From an uncultured Treponema sp. (lineage in GTDB: Bacteria > Spirochaetota > Spirochaetia > Treponematales > Treponemataceae), in NCBI GenBank assembly GCA_937890485.1, contig CALBXN010000022.1:1-8201 (forward strand): a stretch of 8,201 nt of DNA, written 5' to 3'. Of this stretch, positions 6,449 through 8,201 are shown in pieces. A program made the position numbers and the translations under genes. A model generated the notes under the pieces. That model saw nothing but the letters and a program-made list of their open reading frames with translations, made no database searches and had not been told where the DNA came from. Positions within the stretch are counted from its first letter, which is position 1; every line of letters starts with the position of its first letter.

Positions 6449-6989
6449 TTGTCATATTCTCCGTAATTGGTGTTCCTGCAGGTGGATTTTGAGAAACTAC
6501 CCAGCCAGAACCTTCAATTTTGATTCTAAGATCTTTTCTTAGTAAAAGTGGAGTTAATTCTTTTTTTGACATTCCCATAAAATTTGGAACAACAGAATTA
6601 ATTTTTATGGAATTGGTTGGAGAAATTTCGATTTTTCCAGAATGGGCAACAGAGGCTGCATTTGCTCGTGCAATTCCTAGGTGATCAATTATTACATCTG
6701 CTGCTTCTCCGATAACAGGAGCTACGATTCTTCCTGCATAAGTTTCGCCTTTTGCTTTTGTAATTACGATGTACAAAATTATTTGTGGATTGTCTATAGG
6801 GAAAACTGCAACACAGTTGGAAATAAAGTCTTCTTTGCTATAGCCTCCATTTTTTTCATCAAGCATTTGTGCTGTTCCTGTTTTTACACCGATAGAAACA
6901 TCTCCTAACAAAGCTCTTGTTCCCGTACCTTTACGAGCAGTTGTTTCCATACAACTTAGCATATATTCTGCTGTATGTTTAGAAATAAT
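6429..6989 (-). pseudogene. ftsI: 3' fragment of ftsI (PBP transpeptidase end plus PASTA domain)
   Basis: Marked separately because it is probably the true upstream neighbour of the Maf gene: the two overlap by 20 bases. It carries the last active-site motif KTGT (residues 370-373 of the hybrid frame), SNCVAVFPIDNPQIILYIVI (391-410), AGRIVAPVIGEAAD (419-432) and a C-terminal PASTA unit with VVPNFMGMSKKELTPLL and VVSQNPPAGTPI. About two thirds of a normal FtsI, including the nucleophile Ser, is absent. It is either half of a chimeric contig or a gene broken in the genome. Confidence 0.7.
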
Positions 6990-7991
6990 TTGTTCTAAAC
7001 ATATCCATTGTCCAATAAAGTGTCCGATTGCAGACTGTAATTCTGCATCTGTACTTAAAAGACTTGCTTTAAGAGATGCATATACTTCATATCTGTCTTT
7101 ATTGGCTAATATCATATTGTCTGCAATTTGTTCACTTAGGGAACGTCTATCTCCAGAGAAAAATAAGGATTTTAGATAAGGGGATAATTCTGTTGGAGAG
7201 TTTACATTGCATTTGTTCATTAGTTTAAAAAGTAACTCAACATTTCCTAATTGAAAATCGTTATTTTGTTTGATTTTGTCTTCATATTTATTATATAAAA
7301 ATGATGCCAATTCGTATTGATTATTAAATGATTTATCTTTGGAAATTCGAGCATTACCTGAAGCTTGTAATCTTTCTAGAGCAATCTCGCCTGCAAGTAC
7401 CAAACCATTTAACTCATCTAGAATAGAAAGTTCTTCTTCAGACAAATTTCCATTAAGCGGTTTATATACTAAGTCATGTTCGACTTCAGACCAAGCATGC
7501 ATTAAGACAGAAGCAACTTGAATTTCAGTTTTTGATTGAGAGTAACGTTTTTGAGTATCGGATAAAGAAGTTTCTTTCAAACGAATTCGATAGTGCCTTG
7601 CCCAATATCCGGAAAATCGTTTTGAATAATTAGGAATTTTTGTTTCAGAGGGAAAAATTTTAGGTTCTGAGATGAGTTGAAAAAGATCCATAATTATTTT
7701 TTCAACTTTATCACGATCACTAGGAAAATATAAAGCAACTCTTACACCTGATAAGTCGCAAATATCAGAATAAATATCTTCCATACAGATGTATTGTGAT
7801 TCTTTCTTTTCATTTCGTTGCTGTAATTTCAAGGATAAGCGTTCTGGACTTTTTGCGCGATAAGTTACAATTGCTCTAATTCCTGATTCTTGTAATGCAG
7901 TCTCAAGTTGTTGAGCAACTAATCTGCTAGCCATTTCATAAAAATCGTATTCCTTTTTGTAGTGTTGAACAAAATCATCAATTATTGTCAT
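6429..7991 (-). CDS. Hybrid frame: RelA/SpoT synthetase domain joined to FtsI C-terminus and PASTA
   Basis: Residues 1 to about 334 are a stand-alone RelA/SpoT-type nucleotide pyrophosphokinase: RAKSPERLSLKL (45-56), DIYSDICDLSGVRVALYFP (72-90, Asp79 and Arg84), the acceptor-loop segment GYWARHY (128-134), TEIQVASVLMHAWSEVEHDL (155-174) and YKPLNG (176-181), then a helical tail. Such enzymes make (p)ppGpp or related nucleotides. There is no HD hydrolase, TGS or ACT domain. From about 335 the frame becomes the end of a penicillin-binding protein 2/FtsI: GTGTRALLGDVSIGVKTGTAQ (355-375) with the KTGT motif, the end of the transpeptidase fold, and a PASTA domain (about 463-520). The FtsI membrane anchor and its SxxK and SxN motifs are missing, so the PBP part cannot be active. 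The ATG has GGAGG 9 bases upstream (8001-8005). The two domain calls are firm; the reality of the fusion is doubtful. Confidence 0.8.
   Translation of the reverse strand: MTIIDDFVQHYKKEYDFYEMASRLVAQQLETALQESGIRAIVTYRAKSPERLSLKLQQRNEKKESQYICMEDIYSDICDLSGVRVALYFPSDRDKVEKIIMDLFQLISEPKIFPSETKIPNYSKRFSGYWARHYRIRLKETSLSDTQKRYSQSKTEIQVASVLMHAWSEVEHDLVYKPLNGNLSEEELSILDELNGLVLAGEIALERLQASGNARISKDKSFNNQYELASFLYNKYEDKIKQNNDFQLGNVELLFKLMNKCNVNSPTELSPYLKSLFFSGDRRSLSEQIADNMILANKDRYEVYASLKASLLSTDAELQSAIGHFIGQWICLEQIISKHTAEYMLSCMETTARKGTGTRALLGDVSIGVKTGTAQMLDEKNGGYSKEDFISNCVAVFPIDNPQIILYIVITKAKGETYAGRIVAPVIGEAADVIIDHLGIARANAASVAHSGKIEISPTNSIKINSVVPNFMGMSKKELTPLLLRKDLRIKIEGSGWVVSQNPPAGTPITENMTIELYLQ
6457..6462 (-). 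promoter_or_regulatory. Ribosome binding site that fixes the TTG start of the Maf gene
   Basis: GGAGAA on the minus strand ends 8 bases before the TTG at 6448-6446. There is no in-frame ATG in the first 140 codons of the Maf frame, and the N-terminal family region would be lost with a later start. The nearby ATG at about 6455 belongs to the upstream ftsI-like frame. Confidence 0.65.
6974..7003. repeat. Perfect 11-8-11 inverted repeat at the RelA/FtsI join
   Basis: TATGTTTAGAA (6974-6984) and TTCTAAACATA (6993-7003) are exact reverse complements separated by 8 bases. In protein terms the element covers the switch from the RelA-family tail (ICLEQ) to the FtsI segment (IISKHT). Two 11-bp arms around an 8-bp centre match the general size of tyrosine-recombinase core sites, and a hairpin of this strength could also promote template switching. 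The sequence does not resemble dif. Confidence 0.75.
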
Positions 7992-8058
7992 TGGTTTTTT
8001 CCTCCGATTAGAGATGGTCTAAAAGTATTGAAAATATATTATTAAAGTAGTCGGAAGG

Positions 8059-8201
8059 CTATAATTCGTTTATAGTAGCTTGCATCACAATATCCCCAAT
8101 TCTTCCCTGCAAAAATGTATTCATCTCAATCTCATCATAATCGTTACATATCTGATTATAAGCTTCTTCATTTTCCTTTGTTTCTTCTTCCATATACGCA
8201 T
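8059..8201 (-). CDS. C-terminal end of an unidentified acidic protein (partial)
   Basis: The minus-strand frame is open from the window edge to a TAG at 8061-8059. From the first ATG (8193-8191) it gives 44 residues, starting MEEETKENEEAYNQI and ending IVMQATINEL. It is strongly acidic in its first half, with no recognisable domain, membrane segment or Cys cluster. The stop lies 67 bases before the RelA-like start, with no clear terminator between, so the two could be co-transcribed. A small acidic protein just before a stand-alone alarmone synthetase recalls the order in some toxSAS toxin-antitoxin pairs, but nothing in the sequence shows that role. It may equally be the tail of a longer gene. 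Confidence 0.5.
   Translation of the reverse strand, partial: AYMEEETKENEEAYNQICNDYDEIEMNTFLQGRIGDIVMQATINEL

Noticed and set aside
7992..8058. Promoter for the RelA-like gene
   Set aside because: The best minus-strand pair (TTATAG, 17 bases, TAATAT) matches the consensus poorly in a very AT-rich spacer.
8119..8201. 26-codon minus-strand frame starting at the window edge
   Set aside because: It overlaps the more credible acidic frame, is very basic and short, and has no visible ribosome binding site.

Overview
The window looks like AT-rich chromosomal DNA from a spirochaete close to Treponema. This is inferred from the gene set: a GltX C-terminus, a single-chain glycyl-tRNA synthetase, an HD-GYP protein with a variable linker, a Maf/DUF115 motility glycosylation protein, and a PASTA-bearing FtsI C-terminus. 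No rRNA, tRNA, CRISPR array, transposase or integrase is visible.

Layout. Positions 2-955 (+) hold the C-terminal part of glutamyl-tRNA synthetase, joined in frame near base 65-80 to a short piece of an unrelated surface-protein beta-domain. Positions 956-1159 are a busy intergenic region: three copies of a palindromic repeat, two further inverted repeats, a likely promoter, and a hairpin at the start of the glyS leader. Then come glyS (1160-2509, +) and a short aldo/keto reductase-like gene (2521-3282, +), spaced as an operon. The remaining genes are on the minus strand and converge with this pair, with a gap of only 6 bases. Read in their own direction they are: the tail of an unidentified acidic protein (8201-8059), a hybrid reading frame made of a RelA/SpoT synthetase domain and the end of FtsI (7991-6429), a Maf/DUF115 gene that starts with TTG inside the end of the ftsI part (6448-4778), a structured leader with competing hairpins and two terminator-like stems (4763-4651), and an HD-GYP gene with altered catalytic residues (4626-3289).

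Functionally, the plus-strand genes serve translation (charging of Glu and Gly tRNAs) plus an oxidoreductase-like protein. The minus-strand group joins cell-wall synthesis (ftsI remnant), probable flagellin glycosylation (Maf) and a c-di-GMP-type signalling domain, which fits a motility and cell-envelope neighbourhood.

The main caution is that two reading frames are hybrids of unrelated protein families. One has its join close to the window start. The other joins inside a perfect 11-8-11 inverted repeat (6974-7003). Two such joins in 8.2 kb make a chimeric assembly or amplification product the leading explanation for the ends of the window. A genuine rearrangement at a recombination site is possible but unproven. 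Bases from about 80 to about 6990 look like one coherent genome segment.
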